Source: an uncultured Lachnospiraceae bacterium (lineage in GTDB: Bacteria > Bacillota > Clostridia > Lachnospirales > Lachnospiraceae). From it: DNA of 25,214 bases. The position numbers and the translations under genes are program-made. Positions 15,195-21,796 of the stretch are shown piece after piece. Position 1 is the stretch's first letter, and every line of letters starts with the position of its first letter. The notes under the pieces were generated by a model that was given only the letters and a program-made list of their open reading frames with translations, ran no database searches and was not told the DNA's origin. The stretch lies in NCBI GenBank assembly GCA_910586955.1, contig CAJUMM010000010.1:1-25214 (forward strand). The letters run 5' to 3'.

Positions 15195-15223
15195 TAGAAA
15201 ATTCATTTCATCTTTGCTATAAT
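15195..15223 (+). promoter_or_regulatory. Promoter of the dehydrogenase-aldolase operon
   Basis: TATAAT at 15218-15223 with extended -10 TGC in front; the -35 is TAGAAA at 15195-15200 (17-base spacer, 4 of 6 matches). The extended -10 compensates for the weak -35. The start of transcription is expected near 15230. Confidence 0.7.
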
Positions 15224-15230
15224 ACTTTTA

Positions 15231-15252
15231 TAGCAATGTCACTACATAGATT
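15231..15252. promoter_or_regulatory. Candidate operator, site 3 (dehydrogenase operon)
   Basis: AATGTCACTACATAG at 15235-15249 matches the ABC-operon site (AATGTTACTACATAG) at 14 of 15 positions and holds the same ATGT-N4-ACAT half-sites. It lies 12 bases after the -10 box, again over the expected transcription start. Confidence 0.7.
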
Positions 15253-15303
15253 CATAGTGATATTAGAACATGACAAGAGCAAAATTTTAAGGAGGTAGTT
15301 GTT

Positions 15304-16335
15304 ATGCGTACGTTTGTTGTAAACAGAGATGGTTCTACAGAGATTCGGGAGATTCCCAAGCCCCGGTACAATTCCAGACAGGCTTTGGTAAAAACCGTTG
15401 CCTGCGGCATGTGCGGGACGGATGTAAAACTGCTTCACCGGACCTTTAAAGGCTTTCCGGAGTCGGTTTATCCCATCATGCTGGGCCATGAGGGCGTGGG
15501 TGAGGTAGTAGAGATCGGAAGTGAGGTTACCTCTTTCAAGATTGGCGACAAAGTACTCCTTCCTTTTGTAGATCCGGATCCGGAGCTTTATCCGGGCATG
15601 GGTTCCGGATGGGGAGCCTTAAGCGAGTACGCAGTTGTCTGTGATCCCGCACCCTGGCCGGAAGGGGAAGCGCCCTCCTGCGGATACGCCCAGACGGTTC
15701 TTGCCCCGGATGTTGACCCCGTAGATGCGGTTATGATCGTTACCTTCCGGGAAGTTTTAAGCAATATCCGTTACTTCGGAATCAAACCCGGAGACAGTGT
15801 GGTAGTATTCGGCTGCGGGCCTGTGGGTTCTACCTTTATAAAGTTTTTAAATCTGTGCGGCGTGGAGGATGTGGTTGCCGTAGATATTATAGAAGAGAAG
15901 CTTCAGAATGTAAAAGCCAACGGAGCAAAGCATATTATCAACAGCAAGACGGCGGATGTGACCGAGGAAGTGCGCAAGCTTTATCCCCAGGGGGTGGATT
16001 ATGTTCTGGACGCCATCGGAGCGCCTTTCGTAGTAAACGCCGCCATGCCTCTGATTAAGGACCGGGGAACGGTTCTCTGCTACGGAGTCCCGGAGAAGGA
16101 GGAGATCACCATTGATTTCAGCAAAGCAGACTACAACTGGAGCGTGATCTACCAGCAGATGCCCAGAAAGGAAGAGGAAGGGGCGGCTACGGAGCAGGTA
16201 ATGGAGTGGCTCCGTTCCGGGCAGTTGAAAATCAAAGATTTTATATCCGATTATTTTAAATTCGACGATTCCGTGGAAGCTTATGAAAAGCTCCTGAACC
16301 GGGAGATAACCAAGAAGGGGATTATTGTTTTCTAA
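15304..16335 (+). CDS. Zinc-type medium-chain alcohol/polyol dehydrogenase
   Basis: MDR-superfamily NAD(P)-dependent dehydrogenase, 343 residues. The catalytic zinc site is visible as CGMCGTD (Cys37) and GHEGVGEVVEIG (His62, Glu63), with a further Glu near 150 (FREVL). The Rossmann motif is VVVFGCGPVG (170-175). The four-cysteine structural zinc lobe of classical ADHs is missing; that region instead holds a proline/aspartate-rich stretch (VDPDPELYPGMG). An AAGGAGG site 8 bases upstream sets the start. First gene of a five-gene operon with isomerase, lactonase, aldolase and hydroxyacid dehydrogenase genes. It could oxidise a sugar (phosphate) to a lactone or keto sugar; the exact substrate is unknown. 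Confidence 0.9.
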   Translation: MRTFVVNRDGSTEIREIPKPRYNSRQALVKTVACGMCGTDVKLLHRTFKGFPESVYPIMLGHEGVGEVVEIGSEVTSFKIGDKVLLPFVDPDPELYPGMGSGWGALSEYAVVCDPAPWPEGEAPSCGYAQTVLAPDVDPVDAVMIVTFREVLSNIRYFGIKPGDSVVVFGCGPVGSTFIKFLNLCGVEDVVAVDIIEEKLQNVKANGAKHIINSKTADVTEEVRKLYPQGVDYVLDAIGAPFVVNAAMPLIKDRGTVLCYGVPEKEEITIDFSKADYNWSVIYQQMPRKEEEGAATEQVMEWLRSGQLKIKDFISDYFKFDDSVEAYEKLLNREITKKGIIVF

Positions 16336-16336
16336 G

Positions 16337-16371
16337 AAATAAAGGGGCGTTGGCAGGGATGCAGCGGAACT
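16337..16371 (+). repeat. 3' half copy of the structured repeat
   Basis: AAATAAAGGGGCGTTGG...AGGGATGCAGCGGAACT matches the 3' arm of copies B and C (AGTAAAGGGGCATTGG, then AGGGATGTAGCGGAACT). The 5' arm is missing: the repeat begins one base after the stop codon of the dehydrogenase gene. It is the first, truncated unit of a tandem array of period about 115 bp. Confidence 0.75.
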
Positions 16372-16383
16372 AAAAATATATAA

Positions 16384-16486
16384 AACAGCGGAATCCCGGA
16401 CAATGCCCAGAAGGATTTGCAGGCGCATGTTTTTGCGGCTGAAAATCCTTCTAGTAAGGGGGCATTGGTAGGGATGTAGCGGAACT
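16384..16486 (+). ncRNA. Structured intergenic repeat, copy B
   Basis: AACAGC at 16384-16389, then P1 ATCCC 16393-16397 with GGGAT 16471-16475. P2 is AATGCCC 16402-16408 with GGGCATT 16460-16466. P3 is AGAAGGATTT 16409-16418 with AAATCCTTCT 16443-16452, capped by a CAGGCGCA/TGCGGCTG stem with one G/G mismatch. The 3' bulge AGTAAG and the terminal GCGGAACT (16479-16486) are conserved. Same architecture as copy A with different stem sequences. Confidence 0.75.
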
Positions 16487-16498
16487 ACAGATATTTAA

Positions 16499-16600
16499 AA
16501 CAGCGGAATCCCGTATAGAGCCCAGAAGGATTTACGGGCACGTATTTTGTGATCGGAAATCCTTCTAGTTAAGGGGATCTGTACGGGATGTAGCGGAACT
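16499..16600 (+). ncRNA. Structured intergenic repeat, copy C
   Basis: AACAGC at 16499-16504. P1 is extended: ATCCCGTA 16508-16515 with TACGGGAT 16582-16589. P2 is weaker (AGA-G-CCC with GGG-A-TCT). P3 is AGAAGGATTT 16524-16533 with AAATCCTTCT 16557-16566, with an apical CGgGCAC/GTGaTCG stem. It ends in GCGGAACT 16593-16600, six bases before the AGGAGG of the isomerase gene, so folding could influence translation of that gene. Confidence 0.75.
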
Positions 16601-16616
16601 ACAAATAGGAGGAGTT

Positions 16617-17201
16617 ATGAATAACTTTAATTGGGACAGAAGTTTCCTGGTGGATTTTGACTTAAAAGACGGGTTTTCCCAGACGGCGGAGACTACGAAG
16701 CGCCATCTCTCCCAGATGAAAGACATGTTCTGCGACAGAAAGGCAGCGGAGGATATCTTAGCAAAGGAAGATCCCCTTATCTACGAGTTTCATGAGCTTG
16801 GCTGTCCGGAGCGTCCGGGAGATCTGGCTTTTGGGACGACAATTTTATATCCGGGGAAGATTGGGGAAGAGTACTATTTCACAAAGGGACATTTCCACAC
16901 AATCCTGGAAACCGCGGAGGTCTATTATACGCTGGAGGGCGAGGGATATATGGTGATGGAGAATCCGGAGGGAGACTGCATGGAGATGCCGCTTTCCAAG
17001 GGACGTGCCGTGTACGTACCCAGGCGCTATGCCCACCGGACCGTAAATACGGGAAGTACTCCGTTGGTGCTTTTCTATACCTTTGCGGCGGATGCGGGGC
17101 ATGACTACGGAACCATTGAGACGAAAGGATATCACAGGCTGGTGGTAGAGAGAAACGGGGAGCCGGCCATTGTCAGCAATCCCAACTGGAAACAGTCATG
17201 A
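16617..17201 (+). CDS. Cupin-type glucose-6-phosphate isomerase family protein
   Basis: Metal-dependent cupin of the archaeal-type phosphoglucose isomerase family, which interconverts an aldose phosphate and a ketose phosphate. The 194 residues match the family size. Metal ligands His92 and His94 (KGHFHT), Glu101 (ETAEVYY) and His140 (RRYAHRTVN) have the same relative spacing as those known from the Pyrococcus enzyme. FTKGHFHT and the EGEGYMVMENPEG strand are typical. Bacteria normally use an unrelated PGI for glycolysis, so this copy in a catabolic operon probably serves a dedicated sugar phosphate (inference). Start behind AGGAGG; its stop overlaps the next start as ATGA. Confidence 0.9.
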   Translation: MNNFNWDRSFLVDFDLKDGFSQTAETTKRHLSQMKDMFCDRKAAEDILAKEDPLIYEFHELGCPERPGDLAFGTTILYPGKIGEEYYFTKGHFHTILETAEVYYTLEGEGYMVMENPEGDCMEMPLSKGRAVYVPRRYAHRTVNTGSTPLVLFYTFAADAGHDYGTIETKGYHRLVVERNGEPAIVSNPNWKQS

Positions 17202-18151
17202 GAGAGATCTTGTCTGTCTGCGGTCCGGTAAAACCGGAAAACCTGGGCTTTTGCCAATGCCATGAGCATCTGGCCATCAGTCCCGGGGTGTCCGGGGAGA
17301 AAAATCCGGTGCTGGTAATAGAGGATGAGGAAAAAAGCCTTCAGGAAGCCCTCCGTTTGAAAAGAAACGGAGGGGGGACCCTGGTGGACGCACAGCCCGG
17401 CGGCTGTAACCGCATGGAAGGTTCTCTACGGCGGATTTCCCAAGCCTCCGGTATCCATATCATTGCATCCACTGGATTTCACAAGCTATGCTTTTATCCG
17501 GAAAATCACTGGATTTTTCAAAAGAAGGAAGAGGAACTGTATCATATCTTTCTCCAGGAGCTGACGGAAGGGATGTACCGGGGCATTGATACTGCCTTTT
17601 GCCCGGAGGATACGAAAATCCGGGCAGGGATTGTGAAAATGGCTCTGGATCGGGAGGGATTGTCCCCCAGATACCGGCGGCCGTTTCTGGCCGGAGCTCA
17701 TGGGGCCAAGGATGCCGGGGTTCCTGTCATGGTACATATTGAGAAGGATTCGGATCCGGAGGAGCTTTTCCGCTTCCTGCAGGGGGAGGGGCTTGGGCCG
17801 GAGCATATGATCTTCTGCCATATGGATCGGGCCATAGGAGATCTGGCGGTTCACAGAAGGCTTTTGGAAGAGGGTGTTTATCTGGAGTACGATACCATCG
17901 GCCGCTTTCAGTATCACAGTGATGAGCGTGAGATAGAGATCTTCCGTCGGATGCTTGACTGGGGCTATGAGGATCGGCTGCTCTTTTCCCTGGATACCAC
18001 CAGAGCCAGGTTAAAGACCTATACACCGGAGGGAGTGGGTCTAGACTATCTGACAGCCTCTTTTGTGCCGAAGATGCTGGAGCATGGGATTACAAGGGAA
18101 CAGGTTGAGAAGATTTCCCACCACAATTTTGTGAGAGTATTTACAGGATAA
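17198..18151 (+). CDS. Phosphotriesterase-family lactonase
   Basis: TIM-barrel amidohydrolase of the phosphotriesterase (PTE) homology family. All binuclear metal-site residues are present: His22 and His24 (CHEHL), the carboxylated-type Lys147 (IRAGIVKMA), His180 (MVHIEK), His208 (CHMDR) and Asp266 (SLDTTR). Characterised bacterial relatives in sugar clusters, such as Lmo2620 and Bh0225, hydrolyse phosphorylated furanose lactones, so a (phospho)lactonase is more likely than a true organophosphate hydrolase. Length 317. Translationally coupled to the isomerase by a 4-base ATGA overlap. Together with SMP-30 this gives the locus two unrelated lactonases. Confidence 0.87.
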   Translation: MREILSVCGPVKPENLGFCQCHEHLAISPGVSGEKNPVLVIEDEEKSLQEALRLKRNGGGTLVDAQPGGCNRMEGSLRRISQASGIHIIASTGFHKLCFYPENHWIFQKKEEELYHIFLQELTEGMYRGIDTAFCPEDTKIRAGIVKMALDREGLSPRYRRPFLAGAHGAKDAGVPVMVHIEKDSDPEELFRFLQGEGLGPEHMIFCHMDRAIGDLAVHRRLLEEGVYLEYDTIGRFQYHSDEREIEIFRRMLDWGYEDRLLFSLDTTRARLKTYTPEGVGLDYLTASFVPKMLEHGITREQVEKISHHNFVRVFTG

Positions 18152-18161
18152 GCAGAAAAAT

Positions 18162-18270
18162 GCGGAACTGGAAACAGCAGATTTCCGTACAATGCCCGGA
18201 AGGAGTTACGGGCGCAAAGCGGCCGTAATTCCTTCCAGTAAAGAGGCATTGGAAGGAAATCTGCGGAACT
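18162..18270 (+). ncRNA. Structured intergenic repeat, copy D
   Basis: The cleanest copy. 5' flank GCGGAACT 18162-18169 and AACAGC. P1 is GCAGATTTCC 18177-18186 with GGAAATCTGC 18255-18264, a perfect 10 bp. P2 is AATGCC 18191-18196 with GGCATT 18245-18250. P3 is 14 bp, 18198-18211 with 18223-18236, including one G-U. Loops are GTAC/GGAA and CAGTAAAGA, and the 3' flank is GCGGAACT 18263-18270. It fills the gap between the lactonase stop and the aldolase start, ending 5 bases before the aldolase's weak GGAG site. P1 and P3 differ from copies A-C yet remain fully paired. Confidence 0.8.
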
Positions 18271-18287
18271 AAAATGGAGAATAGCAA

Positions 18288-18935
18288 ATGAATCAAAGTG
18301 AATTATTAGAAAAGATAAAAGAAAAAAAACTGGTACCGGTAGTGAAGCTGGACCGGGTGGAGGATGCCGGGCCCTTGTGCGAAGCCCTCTGTGAAGGGGG
18401 ACTGCCTGTGGCGGAGATTACCTTCCGGACGGCTGCAGCAGAGGGCTCTATCCGGACGGCGGCCAAAGAATTTCCTGAAATGATGGTAGGAGCCGGTACG
18501 GTAATCAATGTGGAGCAGGCAAAACGGGCCGTGGATGCAGGCGCTTCTTTTTTAGTGTCGCCTGGTATTTCCAGAGAGGTTACCCAGTGGGCCCTTGCAA
18601 ACGGGATCCCAATTTTTCCGGGGACCTGTTCACCCTCGGAGATTATGACGGCTTTGGAGTACGGACTTCCCGCAGTGAAATTTTTCCCGGCCAGCCAGTA
18701 TGGAGGGCTGGAAGCGATCAAAGCCCTTGCCGCACCCTTTCCGGGAATTTCTTTTATGCCCACCGGGGGGATCAATGCCCAAAATGTCCGGGAGTATCTG
18801 GCGTTTGAAAAGGTGATAGCCTGCGGGGGCAGCTGGATGGTAAAGGACGGGCTTATCAAAGAGGGGAATTTTGCGAAAATACGGGAGTTAACCGGTGAGG
18901 CGGTTGCCCTTGTGAATGAGGGGGGAGAAAGATGA
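18288..18935 (+). CDS. KDPG/KHG-type 2-keto-3-deoxy aldolase
   Basis: Class I Schiff-base aldolase that splits 2-keto-3-deoxy-6-phosphogluconate or similar keto-deoxy acids to pyruvate and an aldehyde or aldehyde phosphate. The 215 residues match the Eda family. AEITFRT holds Glu43 and Arg47, GAGTVIN is the phosphate/pyruvate strand, FLVSPG follows, and KFFPAS holds the Schiff-base Lys131. MPTGGIN is the phosphate-binding loop. The GGAG site is weaker than its neighbours' and follows structured copy D. The next gene overlaps its stop by ATGA. No 6-phosphogluconate or sugar-acid dehydratase is present in the window to supply its substrate. Confidence 0.93.
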   Translation: MNQSELLEKIKEKKLVPVVKLDRVEDAGPLCEALCEGGLPVAEITFRTAAAEGSIRTAAKEFPEMMVGAGTVINVEQAKRAVDAGASFLVSPGISREVTQWALANGIPIFPGTCSPSEIMTALEYGLPAVKFFPASQYGGLEAIKALAAPFPGISFMPTGGINAQNVREYLAFEKVIACGGSWMVKDGLIKEGNFAKIRELTGEAVALVNEGGER

Positions 18936-19882
18936 AAATTTTAGTGACCCCTACTTCCCTGCAGCCGGGGAAGAATGAGAAGGCGCTGGCCCTGCTGCGG
19001 GAATTTACGGAGGACCTGGTATTCAATACCACGGGAAAGCCTCTTTCGGAGGAAGCCTTGATTCCTCTTCTGAAAGATTGTGACGGCTACATAGCAGGTT
19101 TGGACGAAATTACGGAAAAGGTAATGGCTGCAAGCCCGAAACTAAAAGTGATTTCCCGGTACGGGGCAGGTTATGACCGGGTAGACGTGGCAGCGGCCAA
19201 AAGCCATGGGATACAGGTGACAAATACCCCCGGCGTTAATGCCCAGGCAGTGGGGGAGCTGGCCTTCGGGCTGATTCTTGGGGCTGCCAGAAAGATTCCC
19301 TATCTGAACAAGGAGACCCGCAGAGGAGCCTGGGTGCGTTCTACCGGCATGGAGCTTAAGGGCAAGACTTTGGGGATTCTGGGGCTGGGAGCTATCGGAA
19401 AGGTAGTGGCAGCCTGTGCCCAGGGCTTTGGCATGAAGGTGCTGGCCTACGATCCCTATATCAATGAGTCTTACTGCGGCAGTCACGGGATTGAGGCTGT
19501 GTCTTTCCAGGAGCTGATGAGCCGCTCCAATGTGGTGAGCCTTCATCTGCCGCTTTTGGATTCCACCTACCATATGCTGGACGCCCAGGCCATAGGAAGG
19601 CTTCCGGAGGGGGCAATCCTGGTAAATGCCTCCCGGGGAGGGATCATAGACGAAGATGCGGCATATGAGGCCTTAAAGAGCGGGAAGCTGTCCGGCCTTG
19701 GCCTGGATGCTTTTGAGACAGAGCCGCCGGAAGGTTCCAGGTTGTTCGAGTTTGACAATGTGATTGCCACACCTCATACAGGCGCCCATACCAAAGAGGC
19801 TACGGAACACATGGCAGAGCTGTCTATACGGAATCTGATAGATGTGCTTTCGGGGAGAGAATGCTGTTATATTGTGAATTGA
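18932..19882 (+). CDS. D-isomer-specific 2-hydroxyacid dehydrogenase
   Basis: NAD-dependent dehydrogenase of the D-3-phosphoglycerate dehydrogenase family, short form without ACT or regulatory domain (316 residues). Catalytic triad Arg235 (NASRGGIID), Glu264 (FETEPP) and His282 (TPHTGAHT); Rossmann GLGAIG at 151-156 followed by Asp near 174 (AYDPY), suggesting NAD preference. Overlaps the aldolase stop by 4 bases, so the two are translationally coupled. In this operon it more likely handles a 2-hydroxy sugar acid or reduces an aldolase product than makes serine; that is inference. Last gene before a terminator. Confidence 0.9.
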   Translation: MKILVTPTSLQPGKNEKALALLREFTEDLVFNTTGKPLSEEALIPLLKDCDGYIAGLDEITEKVMAASPKLKVISRYGAGYDRVDVAAAKSHGIQVTNTPGVNAQAVGELAFGLILGAARKIPYLNKETRRGAWVRSTGMELKGKTLGILGLGAIGKVVAACAQGFGMKVLAYDPYINESYCGSHGIEAVSFQELMSRSNVVSLHLPLLDSTYHMLDAQAIGRLPEGAILVNASRGGIIDEDAAYEALKSGKLSGLGLDAFETEPPEGSRLFEFDNVIATPHTGAHTKEATEHMAELSIRNLIDVLSGRECCYIVN

Positions 19883-19891
19883 AGGAAAAAG

Positions 19892-19931
19892 AAAGCGCAG
19901 AACAGGAAAGAGGCTTGTTCTGTGCTTTTTT
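19892..19931 (+). terminator. Terminator of the dehydrogenase-aldolase operon
   Basis: AAAGCGCAGAACA 19892-19904 pairs with TGTTCTGTGCTTT 19916-19928 (one G-U pair) and the T run continues to 19931. It closes the transcript that starts near 15230. Confidence 0.92.
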
Positions 19932-20035
19932 GTGTGATAAAATACATGCAATGTCCCAGATGATTTACGTAATCTTAATAAAAATATAGAAGAAAGTTAA
20001 TAAATCTGCGGTAGTATACCAGTAGGGACGGCAGA

Positions 20036-20728
20036 TTGCAGAATACGATGAAATATGAGAACATAGAACCGGCAATTTTCCTGGAACGCCCCAACCGCTT
20101 CATAGCCTATGTGGAGCAGGAGGGAAAGCGGGAAATCTGCCATGTAAAAAATACAGGCCGATGCAGGGAGCTTCTGGTGCCCGGCGCAAAAGTCTATGTG
20201 CAGCGCCAGTCAAATCCCGGGAGGAAGACCCCCTTAGATTTGATTGCGGTGGAGAAGGGAAGCAGGCTTATCAATATGGATTCCCAGGCGCCCAATAAGG
20301 TAACGGCGGAGTGGCTGCGGACAGGCCTATTTTGCAGTCCGGAGGCGTTTATCAAGCCGGAATGCCCTTTTGGGAACTCCCGGTTTGATTTTTATATCGA
20401 GGACGGAACCAGGAAGATCTTTATGGAGGTCAAGGGAGTTACCCTGGAAGAGGAAGGAATCGTCCGTTTTCCGGATGCCCCCACGGAGCGGGGAGTAAAG
20501 CATATCCAGGAACTGGCGGCGTGTAAAAAGGCAGGTTATGAAGCGTATATTTTCTTTGTGATCCAGATGAAGAAGGTGCGCTTTCTGGAGCCCAACGACA
20601 GGACTCATCCGGCTTTTGGGGAGGCCCTTCGGAGGGCGGCTAAAGAAGGCGTAGGCGTATTTGCCAGGGACTGCCGGGTAGAGCCTTACGAACTTAAGGT
20701 AGACGAAGAGGTGGAGGTCCGATTATAG
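20036..20728 (+). CDS. sfsA: SfsA family DNA-binding/nuclease-fold protein
   Basis: SfsA was named as a sugar-fermentation stimulation protein; it combines an OB-like N-terminal domain with a PD-(D/E)xK nuclease-like domain, and its cellular role is not settled. The 230 residues show the family pattern ERPNRFIAYVEQEGK, HVKNTGRCRELL, RFDFYIEDGTRKIFMEVKGVTL (Asp...Glu-x-Lys) and FPDAPTERGVKHIQEL. The start is uncertain: TTG at 20036 has a weak AGGGA 8 bases upstream, while ATG at 20048 (MKYENIEPAIF) lacks a well-spaced site. The stop codon directly abuts the mutY start. Confidence 0.9.
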   Translation: MQNTMKYENIEPAIFLERPNRFIAYVEQEGKREICHVKNTGRCRELLVPGAKVYVQRQSNPGRKTPLDLIAVEKGSRLINMDSQAPNKVTAEWLRTGLFCSPEAFIKPECPFGNSRFDFYIEDGTRKIFMEVKGVTLEEEGIVRFPDAPTERGVKHIQELAACKKAGYEAYIFFVIQMKKVRFLEPNDRTHPAFGEALRRAAKEGVGVFARDCRVEPYELKVDEEVEVRL

Positions 20729-21784
20729 ATGGAACTATTAGAAGAAATTGTGGAACCCCTTCTCTCCTGGTATGATATACACGCCAGAAAGCTGCCCTGG
20801 CGGGAGAATCCGGAGCCTTACCGGGTGTGGGTATCCGAGATTATGCTGCAGCAGACCCGGGTGGAGGCGGTAAAACCTTATTTTGCAAGGTTTATGAAGG
20901 AGCTTCCAACCATAGGCCATCTGGCAAAGGTGCCGGAGGACCGTCTTATGAAGCTGTGGGAGGGGCTGGGCTACTATAACCGGGTCCGGAATATGCAGAA
21001 GGCGGCTGTGAAAATTGTGGAGGAATACCAGGGGGAGATGCCGGCAGACTTTGATAAGATCCGGGAACTGCCCGGAATCGGAAGCTATACGGCAGGGGCT
21101 ATCGCTTCCTTTGCTTTCGGCATTCCCAAACCTGCGGTGGATGGAAATGTACTGCGTGTCCTGTCCAGGGTTTTGAAGAGCTATGAGGATATTATGAAGC
21201 AGTCCCTCCGGCGGAAGATGGAGGAGCAGGTGGAGGCGGTGATACCTTTGGAGCGGGCCGGGGACTTTAACCAGAGTCTCATTGAGCTGGGAGCCATCGT
21301 CTGCGTGCCCAACGGGGCCCCAAAATGCGGGGAGTGTCCTTTGAAGTCCTTGTGCCGGGCTTATGAGGCTGGGGTGGCGGAGGAACTTCCCAGGAAAACG
21401 CCGCAAAAGAGCCGTAGAATCGAGGACCGGACCGTCCTGGTGCTGCTGTCGGACAACCGGGCGGCCCTTCGGAAACGGCCAGGGAAAGGGCTTCTGGCGG
21501 GCCTCTACGAGCTTCCGAACCTGGAAGGACATCTGGACCGGGAGGAGATCCTTCAGTATGTCCGGGGACTTGAGCTCTCCCCCATCCGGATTCAGGAACT
21601 TCCCCAGGCGAAGCATGTGTTCAGCCATATTGAGTGGCACATGGAAGGGTTTGCGGTGAAGGTGGAAGAGCCGGAGCAGGATCCGGAAGGAATGTTTTTT
21701 GTGGAAAAAGAAGAGATGGAGCGCCGGTACTCCATACCGGCGGCATTTGGAGCATATACGGAATATTTCAGACACCGGTTTTAG
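20729..21784 (+). CDS. mutY: A/G-specific adenine DNA glycosylase MutY
   Basis: Base-excision repair enzyme that removes adenine mispaired with 8-oxoguanine. Order of elements: catalytic Glu37 (VSEIMLQQTRV), helix-hairpin-helix LPGIGSYTAGA at 114-124, catalytic Asp138 (AVDGNVLRV), and a [4Fe-4S] cluster with Cys192, 200, 203 and 209 (C-x7-C-x2-C-x5-C; E. coli has x6 in the first gap). A NUDIX-like 8-oxoG recognition domain spans about 225-351 (QAKHVFSHIEWHMEGF). It starts on the base after the sfsA stop, so the two are probably co-translated. Length 351 is usual. Confidence 0.96.
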   Translation: MELLEEIVEPLLSWYDIHARKLPWRENPEPYRVWVSEIMLQQTRVEAVKPYFARFMKELPTIGHLAKVPEDRLMKLWEGLGYYNRVRNMQKAAVKIVEEYQGEMPADFDKIRELPGIGSYTAGAIASFAFGIPKPAVDGNVLRVLSRVLKSYEDIMKQSLRRKMEEQVEAVIPLERAGDFNQSLIELGAIVCVPNGAPKCGECPLKSLCRAYEAGVAEELPRKTPQKSRRIEDRTVLVLLSDNRAALRKRPGKGLLAGLYELPNLEGHLDREEILQYVRGLELSPIRIQELPQAKHVFSHIEWHMEGFAVKVEEPEQDPEGMFFVEKEEMERRYSIPAAFGAYTEYFRHRF

Positions 21785-21796
21785 AGGAGAGAGAAG

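Noticed and set aside
17198..18151. Pesticide-type phosphotriesterase function
   Set aside because: Family membership alone does not show this. The sugar-operon context and known relatives favour a lactonase.
19940..20035. A sigma-A promoter before sfsA (TTAATA...TATACC)
   Set aside because: The boxes are poor and spacing is not convincing; no reliable promoter can be named.
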